A stretch of 64,000 bases of DNA from Peptococcaceae bacterium CEB3 (GTDB lineage Bacteria > Bacillota > Desulfitobacteriia > Desulfitobacteriales > Desulfitobacteriaceae), in assembly GCA_001029295.1 (NCBI GenBank), contig LDXJ01000055.1, positions 62,001 through 126,000 on the forward strand. Direction: 5' to 3'. Positions within the stretch are counted from its first letter, which is position 1; every line of letters starts with the position of its first letter. The position numbers were made by a program, and so were the translations under genes. This document shows, one piece after another, positions 53,932-61,330 of this stretch. The notes beneath the pieces are model-generated. The model made no database searches. It saw only the letters and a list, made by a program, of their open reading frames with translations, and had not been told where the DNA came from.

Positions 53932-54470
53932 AAAACAGCGACACCGATTTGCGCGAAGAGAGAATCAGCCGGGAAGTCGTCTTTCAAGGGCGCATGCTGC
54001 GTTTGGAACAGGATACGGTCCGCCTGCCCCAGGGAGGAAAAACGACCCGGGAAGTGGTCAGGCATCCGGGAGCCGTGGGGATTGTGGCCCGGTTGGAGGA
54101 GAGGGTTTTGCTCGTCAGGCAGTTCCGCTATCCCATCGGGGACGTGACCTTGGAGATCCCGGCCGGAAAGTTGGATCCGGGGGAGGAGGTTTTGAGTTGC
54201 GCCGAGCGGGAACTGAGGGAGGAAACGGGTTACAGGGGAACTATGGTTCCCCTCGGCACCTTCTACACTACTCCCGGATTCTCGGACGAAATTATGCACC
54301 TTTACCTGGCTCGGGACTTGGTTTGGGACCCCCTCGTTCCGGATGAGGACGAGTTCTTGGCGGTGGAAGCCCTTGACTGGGCGGGGGCTGTGGTCAGGGC
54401 TCGCGACGGTGGTTTTCGGGACGCGAAAACGGTCCTGGCCCTCTTGCTGGCGGCGGAAAGGCTGAAATGA
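53928..54470 (+). CDS. nudF: Nudix hydrolase, ADP-ribose pyrophosphatase type
   Basis: This 180-aa NUDIX protein has the full box GKLDPGEEVLSCAERELREETG and the leading EIPAG found in ADP-ribose pyrophosphatases. It likely cleaves ADP-ribose to AMP and ribose-5-phosphate. It overlaps the neighbouring genes by four bases on each side. Confidence 0.9.
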   Translation: MKNSDTDLREERISREVVFQGRMLRLEQDTVRLPQGGKTTREVVRHPGAVGIVARLEERVLLVRQFRYPIGDVTLEIPAGKLDPGEEVLSCAERELREETGYRGTMVPLGTFYTTPGFSDEIMHLYLARDLVWDPLVPDEDEFLAVEALDWAGAVVRARDGGFRDAKTVLALLLAAERLK

Positions 54471-55654
54471 TCTACGCGGATATGCACATTCATATCGGAC
54501 GCAGTCTGGACGGCAAAGCGGTCAAGATTACGGCCGCGGCTTCGCTGGACCTGCCGCGTATTCTTGAGGAAGCGGGTGCGGTCAAAGGTCTCTCACTGAT
54601 TGGAATTGTGGATGCCCACTCGACCGGAGTGCGCCGGGATTTTGAGACCCTCTTGGCGCGGGGCATCCTTCGCCCCCTGGCGGGCGGCGGTTACCGGGCG
54701 GGAGAACTGACCGTGATTCCGGGGGTTGAGGCGGAATTAGCCGTGGGCAAGGGCGTTGCCCACCTCCTGGCTTATTTTCCGGGCCTGGCGGAGGTGGGGG
54801 AATATGTGCGCCGGCTGCGGCCCTATGTAAAGAACTGGCAACTCAGTTCGCAGAAGGCCTTTCTGCCGGTGGAAGGCTGGTTAGACGCTGTTCTCGGCTC
54901 CGGAGGGGTCTGGCTCCCGGCCCACGCTTTTACGCCGCACAAAGGGATCTACGGCAACTGTTGCCGGCGCTTGGCGGAGGTCCTGCCCGAACTTCCTCGG
55001 GGTTTGGAAATCGGACTGAGTGCCGACCGCAGCATGGCGCGCAGTATCAGCGAATTGGACGGGGTGGAACTCTTCAGCAATTCGGATGCCCACTCCCTGC
55101 CCAACATCGCCCGGGAGTACAATGCCTTGCAACTGAGCGAAGCTTCCTTTGCCGGTTGGCAGGATCTGCTGGCCCGGAGGGCTGGGCAGGTGGTGGCGAA
55201 TTATGGTTTAAACCCGGAAGTCGGCAAGTACCACCGAAGTTTCTGTCTGGCCTGTGAAAAAGTGGTGGAGGGGGCTCCGCCGGCTTTTGTCTGCCCGCGT
55301 TGCGGGAGTGCACATGTGGTTCCCGGGGTCTTGGATCGCCTGGTCAGCATCGCCGACCGAGCCGTGGTTTCCGGCGTGTCCGCGACCGGACCGTCGGCAG
55401 CGACCGGCGGGGGTCGTTATGTCTACCAGATTCCCTTGCGCCGTTTGCCCGGGATCGGTCCGAAAACGATCGGGCGCTTGCTGGGGGCTTTCGGTACAGA
55501 GATGGCTGTCTTGCATGAGGCGGAAGCGGAGGACTTGGTGCGGGTGGCCGGTGAGAAAGCAGCCCGCTGGATTCTGGGCTCGCGGCGGGGAGAGCTCAGG
55601 GTCGAGCCCGGCGGAGGAGGGATATTCGGCAGGGTCGTGGACATACTTTCCTGA
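54467..55654 (+). CDS. Endonuclease Q-like PHP-domain DNA repair nuclease
   Basis: This 395-aa protein has an N-terminal PHP domain (DMHIHIGRSLDGKAVKITAAASLDLPRIL, IVDAHS, VIPGVEAEL, HAFTPHKGIY, SNSDAHS). A zinc-binding segment (CLACEKVVEGAPPAFVCPRCG) and a C-terminal helix-hairpin-helix (LRRLPGIGPKTIGRLLGAFG) follow. This is the layout of endonuclease Q, which cuts 5' of deaminated bases and is known from archaea and a few Bacillales (YqxK region). It is translationally coupled with nudF. Confidence 0.85.
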   Translation: MIYADMHIHIGRSLDGKAVKITAAASLDLPRILEEAGAVKGLSLIGIVDAHSTGVRRDFETLLARGILRPLAGGGYRAGELTVIPGVEAELAVGKGVAHLLAYFPGLAEVGEYVRRLRPYVKNWQLSSQKAFLPVEGWLDAVLGSGGVWLPAHAFTPHKGIYGNCCRRLAEVLPELPRGLEIGLSADRSMARSISELDGVELFSNSDAHSLPNIAREYNALQLSEASFAGWQDLLARRAGQVVANYGLNPEVGKYHRSFCLACEKVVEGAPPAFVCPRCGSAHVVPGVLDRLVSIADRAVVSGVSATGPSAATGGGRYVYQIPLRRLPGIGPKTIGRLLGAFGTEMAVLHEAEAEDLVRVAGEKAARWILGSRRGELRVEPGGGGIFGRVVDILS

Positions 55655-55706
55655 AATCTGGAATAAATATCCTTTGAAGGGATGCAACCGGAAAGGGGTA
55701 TTGTTC

Positions 55707-56306
55707 ATGCGGCACAGGTTGGAGGAGCATGTTCGCCGGTATTGGTTAATTTACTTAACCCTTGCCAGTGTCTATCTGGCGGGAATCGTCTTAGGAGCGG
55801 TCGGAGTCGGTGCTTTGGGCGGGCAGGAGACCTCCCGGCTCGGGCAATTTCTGGACACGTTGCTGCTCAGCCAGCCTTCGGCCTTGAGTCCTCAGTTTTT
55901 GCTGGCGCTGGCCCGGGATACCTTGATTATAATGGCTGGGATCTGGCTTTTGGGCTTGACGGTCGTCGGGGTTCCCTTAATCTATGTGGTCGTCTTCACC
56001 CGGGGGTTCATTCTCGGGTTTACCGCCAGCTTTATCATTGAGGTCAAGGGGGCGGCCGGGGTTGCGCTGGCAGTCGTTACGATCTTTCTGCCGGCTTTGG
56101 CCGCCATACCGCTGCTGTTGCTCGACGCCGGCATGGCCACGATCTTTTCCTTGCTCTTGTTGCGCGGCCGCGGCAAAGGGGAGTCTCTGAGACGCGATGT
56201 TTTCTATTACAGCCTATCGGCTGCCCTAGTTTCCTTGGGAGCCGTACTGGTGGGCATCGCCCAGGGGTATTTTTCCCTCTTGGGGGTGCACCTGTTCGGC
56301 CTGTGA
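55707..56306 (+). CDS. spoIIM: Stage II sporulation protein M
   Basis: SpoIIM (199 aa) is a five-helix membrane protein of the SpoIID-SpoIIM-SpoIIP engulfment machine. RYWLIYLTLASVYLAGIVLGAVGVGAL, VVVFTRGFILGFTASFI and the last helix before the C terminus fit the family. ATG at 55707 follows AAAGGGG. It is normally a mother-cell gene; the position between nudF and xerD is as in Bacillus. Confidence 0.93.
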   Translation: MRHRLEEHVRRYWLIYLTLASVYLAGIVLGAVGVGALGGQETSRLGQFLDTLLLSQPSALSPQFLLALARDTLIIMAGIWLLGLTVVGVPLIYVVVFTRGFILGFTASFIIEVKGAAGVALAVVTIFLPALAAIPLLLLDAGMATIFSLLLLRGRGKGESLRRDVFYYSLSAALVSLGAVLVGIAQGYFSLLGVHLFGL

Positions 56307-56408
56307 GGAGAAAGTATTAAAGTATTTTGCCGCAAAGGATTAGGAATAATAACCGAGGGTGGGAATCACGGGGGCCGTGATGGGGGCAGGTGCCGCGGAA
56401 ACCGCGGC

Positions 56409-56585
56409 GGACATCACCGGGAAAGTGTGAGAAGGCAGACGCGGCCGGGAAGATGTCGCCGGAGATGTCTCCGGGGATATCATCGGAAGATGTCGTCAGG
56501 AACACGTCACCGGGAAGATGTCGCTAGGAAAATGTCGCCAGGCGGACGTCATCGGGAAGATGTCGCTAGGGTGGCGTCGCCGGGA
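56409..56585 (+). repeat. 14-bp tandem repeat array (about 13 units) upstream of ald
   Basis: The degenerate unit is AGATGTCGCCGGGA. Units start at 56409, 56423, 56437, 56451 (12 bases), 56463, 56477 (11), 56488, 56502, 56516, 56530, 56544, 56558 and 56572. A period of 14 is not a multiple of 3 and no ribosome site opens a gene here, so the array is noncoding. It fills almost all of the gap between spoIIM and ald. Confidence 0.85.
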
Positions 56586-56615
56586 AGACGGCATAAGAAA
56601 TTGGAGGTTTAGCTA

Positions 56616-57731
56616 ATGATTATCGGGGTACCAAAAGAAATCAAGAACAGTGAAAACAGGGTGGGGATTACGCCGGCCGGTGTTCATGCTTTTGTCCAAG
56701 CCGGACACAAGGTCATGGTGGAAAAGACCGCGGGTGAAGGCAGTGGTATTACAGACGCCGAGTACGTGCAAGCCGGAGCTCAGATGGCGGAAGCGGCGGG
56801 TGTTTGGTCTGAGGCTGACATGATCATTAAGGTCAAAGAGCCCCTCCCCCAGGAATATCAATATTTTAAAGAGGGACAAGTTATCTTTACTTACCTGCAT
56901 TTGGCCCCCGAACCGGAACTGACCAAAGCCCTGCTGGAAAAGAAAACAGTCGGTATTGCCTATGAGACGATTCAGCAAGACAACGGCGCCTTGCCGCTTT
57001 TGGTACCCATGAGTGAGGTGGCCGGCAGGATGTCCGTCCAAATCGGGGCCCAGTTCCTGGAAAAACATTACGGAGGCAAGGGAGTTTTGCTGGGCGGAGT
57101 TCCCGGAGTCCCGCCCGCCCATGTCACCATCGTGGGCGGCGGCATTGTCGGCACCAACGCCGCCAGGATGGCTTTGGGCCTGGGTGCTGATGTGACGATC
57201 CTGGATAACAATCCCCAGCGCCTGCGCGAAATCGACGACCTCTTCGGCGGCCGGGTCAAGACCTTGATGTCCAACGCCTACAACCTGGCCCACAGTGTCG
57301 CTCAGGCCGACCTGTTGGTAGGAGCCGTCCTCATTCCCGGGGCCCGCGCTCCGCGGCTGGTGAGCGAGGAGATGGTCAAGTCCATGACCCCCGGCAGCGT
57401 TATCGTCGACGTCGCTATCGATCAGGGCGGCAGTATTGCTACGATTGACCGGGTGACGACCCATAGTGACCCGGTGTACACCCGCTACGGCGTTGTTCAC
57501 TATTCCGTCGCGAACATGCCTGGGGCCGTGGCCCGCACTTCCACTTTCGCGCTGACTAACGCCACACTTCCCTACGGTCTGGAACTGGCCAATAAGGGCT
57601 ACCTAAAGGCCGTTCAGGAAAACAGGGCCCTGCGCAAAGGGGTCAATGTTGTGAACGGAAAACTGACGTACAAGGCGGTCGCGGAAGCCCTGAACCTTCC
57701 TTACACGCCTTTGGAAGAGATTTTGCTCTAA
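56616..57731 (+). CDS. ald: Alanine dehydrogenase
   Basis: Ald (371 aa) reversibly deaminates alanine to pyruvate with [23 protein letters not shown] (substrate site), [19 protein letters not shown], and the NAD-binding [28 protein letters not shown] are seen. GGAGG lies upstream of ATG at 56616. It is inserted between spoIIM and the yqzK-like gene relative to Bacillus. In spore formers Ald supports alanine catabolism during sporulation. Confidence 0.96.
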   Translation: MIIGVPKEIKNSENRVGITPAGVHAFVQAGHKVMVEKTAGEGSGITDAEYVQAGAQMAEAAGVWSEADMIIKVKEPLPQEYQYFKEGQVIFTYLHLAPEPELTKALLEKKTVGIAYETIQQDNGALPLLVPMSEVAGRMSVQIGAQFLEKHYGGKGVLLGGVPGVPPAHVTIVGGGIVGTNAARMALGLGADVTILDNNPQRLREIDDLFGGRVKTLMSNAYNLAHSVAQADLLVGAVLIPGARAPRLVSEEMVKSMTPGSVIVDVAIDQGGSIATIDRVTTHSDPVYTRYGVVHYSVANMPGAVARTSTFALTNATLPYGLELANKGYLKAVQENRALRKGVNVVNGKLTYKAVAEALNLPYTPLEEILL

Positions 57732-58134
57732 CATCCGGCGCTGGTTTTGCGCTCCTCTGCGAAATCGTTCGCTTGGCACGTGTGGCACAGGGTATGGTGA
57801 TTTCATCGATCATCGCGTGGGCGTCCGGTCGTTCTCTTAGCACGTGCGGCATAGGGTACGGCTTGCTGGGCTCCTCCGCTTGCTGGGTTCCTCGGCTTGC
57901 ACTGTTGCTTGGTTTGCCGGGTTCCTTTGTAAACAGGCACTTGGTGCTTGCAGTGCCCGGGTAATTTGTGATTCGCGGGTCAAGGATATATTCGTGGGTT
58001 AAGGATATTAGGTTCCTCGAAAAGGGACGGGAAAAGGGATCGCCGCTCGGCAGCTCCTTTTCCCGTCCTTTCGCTTTAATATGACCTATGACAATCTCCC
58101 CCCGGCATAGACTGTAAGGATAGGGGGGAGGAGC
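57732..58134 (+). other. Repeat-rich gene-free region after ald
   Basis: No gene is supported here. The region holds a 33-bp direct repeat (57765-57797 and 57829-57861, 28 of 33 matching), a GCTTGCTGGG duplication near 57862-57890, a 19-bp tandem duplication (57971-57989 / 57990-58008, two mismatches) and the terminator at 58026-58069. Confidence 0.7.
58026..58069 (+). terminator. Terminator-like hairpin after ald
   Basis: GGACGGGAAAAGG (58026-58038) and CCTTTTCCCGTCC (58057-58069) form a perfect 13-bp stem extended by bulged pairs. The tail TTTCGCTTTAAT is T-rich but not a clean U-tract. Confidence 0.6.
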
Positions 58135-58368
58135 GTGCGTCGGGAAAGCTGGGGAGAATTTTTCTTCTATGTGGTAAGAATTCTGTTGCTCTTGATCTTG
58201 CTGGCTTTATTGCTGCCCAAGATCGCGCAAGTGTGGGGTGCCTGGATGTCGGCCCTGGACCACGGGGAACGTCAACCGAGCGGGAATCCGATGCGGGTGG
58301 AGAGCCGCCCCTGGACCGAGTTTGTCATACATATCTTACCGAGAGCCGGAGGAAAAGTGGCGGAGTAG
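58135..58368 (+). CDS. YqzK-like (DUF4227) small membrane protein
   Basis: This 77-aa protein has one N-terminal membrane helix (VVRILLLLILLALLLPKI) and a soluble tail with PWTEFVIHIL near the end. Length, layout and location before xerD agree with YqzK/DUF4227. GGGGGGAGGAGC precedes GTG at 58135. The function of the family is unknown. Confidence 0.65.
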   Translation: MRRESWGEFFFYVVRILLLLILLALLLPKIAQVWGAWMSALDHGERQPSGNPMRVESRPWTEFVIHILPRAGGKVAE

Positions 58369-58407
58369 ATCCTGGTGCAGGCGGTGGCAGTGCTTCCCAG
58401 GACAAAA

Positions 58408-58459
58408 GGTTTTCGCCGATATTAGCGGGAATAGATGTCGCTAGCGGCGAGCGAAAACC
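58408..58459 (+). other. Long hairpin upstream of xerD
   Basis: GGTTTTCGC (58408-58416) and GCGAAAACC (58451-58459) pair perfectly, with an inner TAGCG/CGCTA stem. No U-tract follows. It lies in the 235-base gap between the YqzK-like gene and xerD. Confidence 0.5.
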
Positions 58460-58603
58460 GGGGTTGGCATTTGTCTTACGGAAAGGGACGAACCCGTACC
58501 TCTGCTTCAGCCGCAACGATGTGCTTTTGCTTGTATCCATAGCCAGGAGGGAGGAGAATCCGCCCCGATGTAGAAATGAAGAAGGGCGGGAGGTGGAGAC
58601 TGT

Positions 58604-59497
58604 ATGGCCGAAGAAGAGATGCTTATCAATAACTATCTCAACTTTCTCAAGCTGGAAAGGGGACTGTCGGAAAACACGATTGCGGCTTACAGACGGGATC
58701 TGAAGCGGTTGAGCGTCTTTCTGGCGGGTCGGGGCGAAGGACTCCTGACCTGTGAAGCCAACGACCTGTTTCTCTTGGTCTATCATCTCAGGTCCGAGGG
58801 GAAAGCCGCACGCAGCCTGGCCAGAGCAACTGCCACCCTGCGTGGTTTTTTTTCCTATCTGCTCAATGAAGGACTGCGCACTGAGGATCCGACGCTTTAC
58901 CTGAACACCCCCAAGTTGGATAAGGTCCTGCCTCATGTTTTGTCCGAGCAGGCGATGGACAAGCTACTAACGGTCCGCTCGAGTACGGACCTGGACCTGC
59001 GCAACCTGGCCATGCTGGAAGTGATGTACGGCAGTGGGTTGCGGGTTTCCGAGCTGACGAACCTCAGTGTAAAAGACGTGGCTCTGGACGTGGGGTATGT
59101 TCGTTGTTTGGGTAAAGGCGGGAAGGAGAGAATCGTTCCTCTGGGCGAATGCGCAGTGCAGGCATTGAACACTTATCTGCGGGGACCCCGTGAGCGCCTT
59201 CGTCGGGGGCGGCGGACAGAGGTTCTCTTCCTCAATGCCCGGGGAAACCGCCTGACCAGGCAGGGGTTTTGGCAGATCCTCAAAGACTGGGCGAAGGCCC
59301 ACGGCCTGGAGCAGAATGTCTTTCCCCATATGCTCAGGCATACCTTCGCTACCCATCTGTTGGACCACGGCGCGGACTTGCGCTCCGTTCAAGAGATGCT
59401 GGGGCACGCTGACATTTCGACCACCCAGATCTACACGCACTTGAGCAGGCAGAGACTGTTGGAGGTATTTCGACGGGCACACCCGCGCAGCCAGTGA
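58604..59497 (+). CDS. xerD: Tyrosine recombinase XerD
   Basis: XerD (297 aa) resolves chromosome dimers at dif with XerC. It has an N-terminal SAM-like core-binding domain (NNYLNFLKLERGLSENTIAAYRRDLKR) and a catalytic domain with the Arg of GSGLRVSELTNL, Lys of GKGGKERIVPLG, HMLRHTFATHLL (His-x-x-Arg), GHADISTTQIYTH (His, nucleophile Tyr). A GGGAGGTGGAG site lies upstream of ATG at 58604. Synteny spoIIM-xerD-punA-dacF supports XerD. Confidence 0.94.
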   Translation: MAEEEMLINNYLNFLKLERGLSENTIAAYRRDLKRLSVFLAGRGEGLLTCEANDLFLLVYHLRSEGKAARSLARATATLRGFFSYLLNEGLRTEDPTLYLNTPKLDKVLPHVLSEQAMDKLLTVRSSTDLDLRNLAMLEVMYGSGLRVSELTNLSVKDVALDVGYVRCLGKGGKERIVPLGECAVQALNTYLRGPRERLRRGRRTEVLFLNARGNRLTRQGFWQILKDWAKAHGLEQNVFPHMLRHTFATHLLDHGADLRSVQEMLGHADISTTQIYTHLSRQRLLEVFRRAHPRSQ

Positions 59498-59582
59498 GGT
59501 CTGCGCCCGAACCGGGCAACTAACATCACGGCAGTTGCCATAGGGGGGTGCGTTTCGGTCCGTTGGAGAGTCGCTTTGCGGT

Positions 59583-59609
59583 GCGAAACAGTTCAGTGAC
59601 CAGTTTCGC
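59583..59609 (+). other. Hairpin between xerD and punA
   Basis: GCGAAAC (59583-59589) and GTTTCGC (59603-59609) pair perfectly. The 220-base gap contains no gene. Confidence 0.35.
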
Positions 59610-59720
59610 TTGCAGCGTTGCTAATGTTATCGACGGGTTTCAGACTTGACCCCTGTGCCGCTGTCGGAAAACAGCCGAAAAACGGAAAATGGTCGAAAAA
59701 GAGTTGAGGAGGTTTTAACC

Positions 59721-60560
59721 ATGCCCATCAGACCGGATGAAAAGGATTATATGGCCAAGATCAATGAGGCCAAAGAGTTTGTGCAGCGAAAAATTGGGAA
59801 AGTGCCTGACTTGGGGATTATTTTGGGTTCGGGGTTGGGGCCCTTGGCCAAGGCGGTGGAGAATAGAACGGAAATTCCCTATCGGGAGATACCTCACTTT
59901 CCGGTATCAACGGTGGAAGGACATGCCGGGCAGTTAGTTTTCGGTCGGCTTCAGGGCAAAGAAGTCGTCGTGATGCAGGGGCGTTTCCACTTTTACGAAG
60001 GGTATTCATTGCGGGAGGTGACCCTTCCGGTGCGGGTCATGCAGGTCCTGGGAGTGAAGGGGCTGATCGTGACCAATGCGGCCGGAGGAATCAACGCGGC
60101 GTATAAGCCGGGTGACCTGGTCCTGATCAAGGACCATATTAACCTGCTGGGGGACAACCCGCTCAGAGGAGCCAATCTCGACGATTTGGGGTTGCGTTTT
60201 CCGGATCTGAGCGAAGGTTATGACCGCGAATGGAGGGAAAGAGCACTTCAAGTGGCCAGGGAGGCAGAGGTCCGGTTGGAGGAGGGAGTCTATGCCGCCA
60301 TGCTGGGCCCAAGCTATGAGACTCCGGCAGAGATCCGCTTTTTGCGTACGATCGGCGCGGATGTGGTCGGCATGTCGACCGTGCCGGAGGTCATAGCCGC
60401 CAACCACGGCGGGATGCGGGTTCTCGGTATTTCCTGTGTCACCAATATGGCGGCGGGAATTCTGCCGCAGAAACTCAGCCACTTGGAAGTGATGGAAACG
60501 GCTGAGCGCATTGAGAAGGAATTTGTAAGTCTGGTCGAAAAGATCATACGGGTGCTCTAA
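59721..60560 (+). CDS. punA: Purine nucleoside phosphorylase
   Basis: PunA (279 aa) splits purine nucleosides with phosphate. Family motifs are GIILGSGLGPLAKAVE, FPVSTVEGHAGQLVFG, the phosphate/purine site MQGRFHFYEGYS, VTNAAGGIN, and GPSYETPAEIRFLRTIGADVVGMSTVPEVIAA. ATG at 59721 follows GAGGAGG. In Bacillus, drm (phosphopentomutase) precedes it; here drm is missing. Confidence 0.95.
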   Translation: MPIRPDEKDYMAKINEAKEFVQRKIGKVPDLGIILGSGLGPLAKAVENRTEIPYREIPHFPVSTVEGHAGQLVFGRLQGKEVVVMQGRFHFYEGYSLREVTLPVRVMQVLGVKGLIVTNAAGGINAAYKPGDLVLIKDHINLLGDNPLRGANLDDLGLRFPDLSEGYDREWRERALQVAREAEVRLEEGVYAAMLGPSYETPAEIRFLRTIGADVVGMSTVPEVIAANHGGMRVLGISCVTNMAAGILPQKLSHLEVMETAERIEKEFVSLVEKIIRVL

Positions 60561-60568
60561 GGTGCTTT

Positions 60569-60612
60569 TAGATGGAGGAGGCCAGCCTCCCGGTCTAACT
60601 TTTGTTTTCCTA
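60569..60612 (+). terminator. Terminator after punA
   Basis: TAGA..GGAGG-CCAG-CCTCC..TCTA folds into a stem (60569-60597) followed by ACTTTTGTTTTCC. Confidence 0.6.
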
Positions 60613-60649
60613 GCGTAGATCTCTTAGAGAAGCGCGGGGGGAGTGAGAG

Positions 60650-61132
60650 ATGCGGGAGAAAAAGATCCATCCTTTTACGGAAACCTTACATACGGGGTTG
60701 AGTTATGCCGTCATCGGCTCAAAGGAGGAACTGCGCCATCACCGGCACGCCTGGAAGGCTTGGCGGGCTTTGCAAGGATTCGGCTGCACCGTTTATCTGG
60801 TTGCCGCAGAGTTAAAACGCTGGGAAGGGGCAAAAGTCTATCCCGATTTGCTGGCTTTGACAGGGAAAGTGCAGGTTGCGGTGCCCTGTCTGAGCCCTGA
60901 AGAAGTGCCGAATTTGGTGGCACAAGCCCAGGCTGCGGGTGTGGAACAGATTTGGTTTCAGGCACCAAGCTGGAGTCCCAAGTTGCAAGAGCAGTGCGAG
61001 CAGGCGGGGATCCCGGCGGTGCGTGGCTGTGTGCTCCGCCATAAGGTCTACCGCCCGCCTCTGGGCTATTTTCGGCCCTGTTTTTGGCACGGTTCAAGGG
61101 ATCTTAAAGTGCCTTCAAAACGGCATCTATAG
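60650..61132 (+). CDS. CoA-binding domain protein
   Basis: This 160-aa protein has a Rossmann fold of the CoA_binding_2 (YccU) type: YAVIGSKEELRHHRHAWKAWRALQGFGCTVYLV, KVYPDLLAL, VQVAVPCLSPEEVPNLVAQAQAAGVEQIWFQ and the terminal Cys of CVLRHK. A tail of about 25 residues after the usual family end is odd and runs toward the IS element 100 bases on, so the 3' end could have been altered by the insertion. GGGGGGAG precedes the ATG. Confidence 0.75.
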   Translation: MREKKIHPFTETLHTGLSYAVIGSKEELRHHRHAWKAWRALQGFGCTVYLVAAELKRWEGAKVYPDLLALTGKVQVAVPCLSPEEVPNLVAQAQAAGVEQIWFQAPSWSPKLQEQCEQAGIPAVRGCVLRHKVYRPPLGYFRPCFWHGSRDLKVPSKRHL

Positions 61133-61238
61133 AAGTAAGACGACAGCGACACCCAAGACAACAGTGATACCCAATTTGATATACACTTTTGCGCTTTCGC
61201 TTGAGGGCAATTGGGCTGTTATGCTAACGATCTTCAAT

Positions 61239-61330
61239 TTGACTTCCTCCCCGCGTTGAAACGCGAGGATTCCCAAGTCCCCCGAAGGAGCTTGGCAGGC
61301 CGTACAAGTGGCCTCTATGCGGTCGCCGTT
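61239..61330 (-). ncRNA. Candidate omega RNA (reRNA) scaffold at the tnpB 3' end
   Basis: TnpB guide RNAs span the tnpB 3' end and the right end of the element. Here the minus strand between the tnpB stop and 61239 contains the terminal stem-loop with GGGGAGGAAGTCAA. The guide would be read from the flank just beyond, about 61219-61238. The 5' end may extend into tnpB. Confidence 0.5.

Noticed and set aside
55254-55706. Upstream extension of the spoIIM frame
   Set aside because: It overlaps the endonuclease Q-like gene; ATG at 55707 with AAAGGGG gives the normal SpoIIM length.
56409-56585. CRISPR array
   Set aside because: Units of 14 bp are contiguous without unique spacers and no cas gene is present, so it is a simple tandem repeat.
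56427-56612. Arg-rich 61-codon frame in the 14-bp array
   Set aside because: Its residue repeat simply reflects the 14-bp DNA period read three times; there is no ribosome site.
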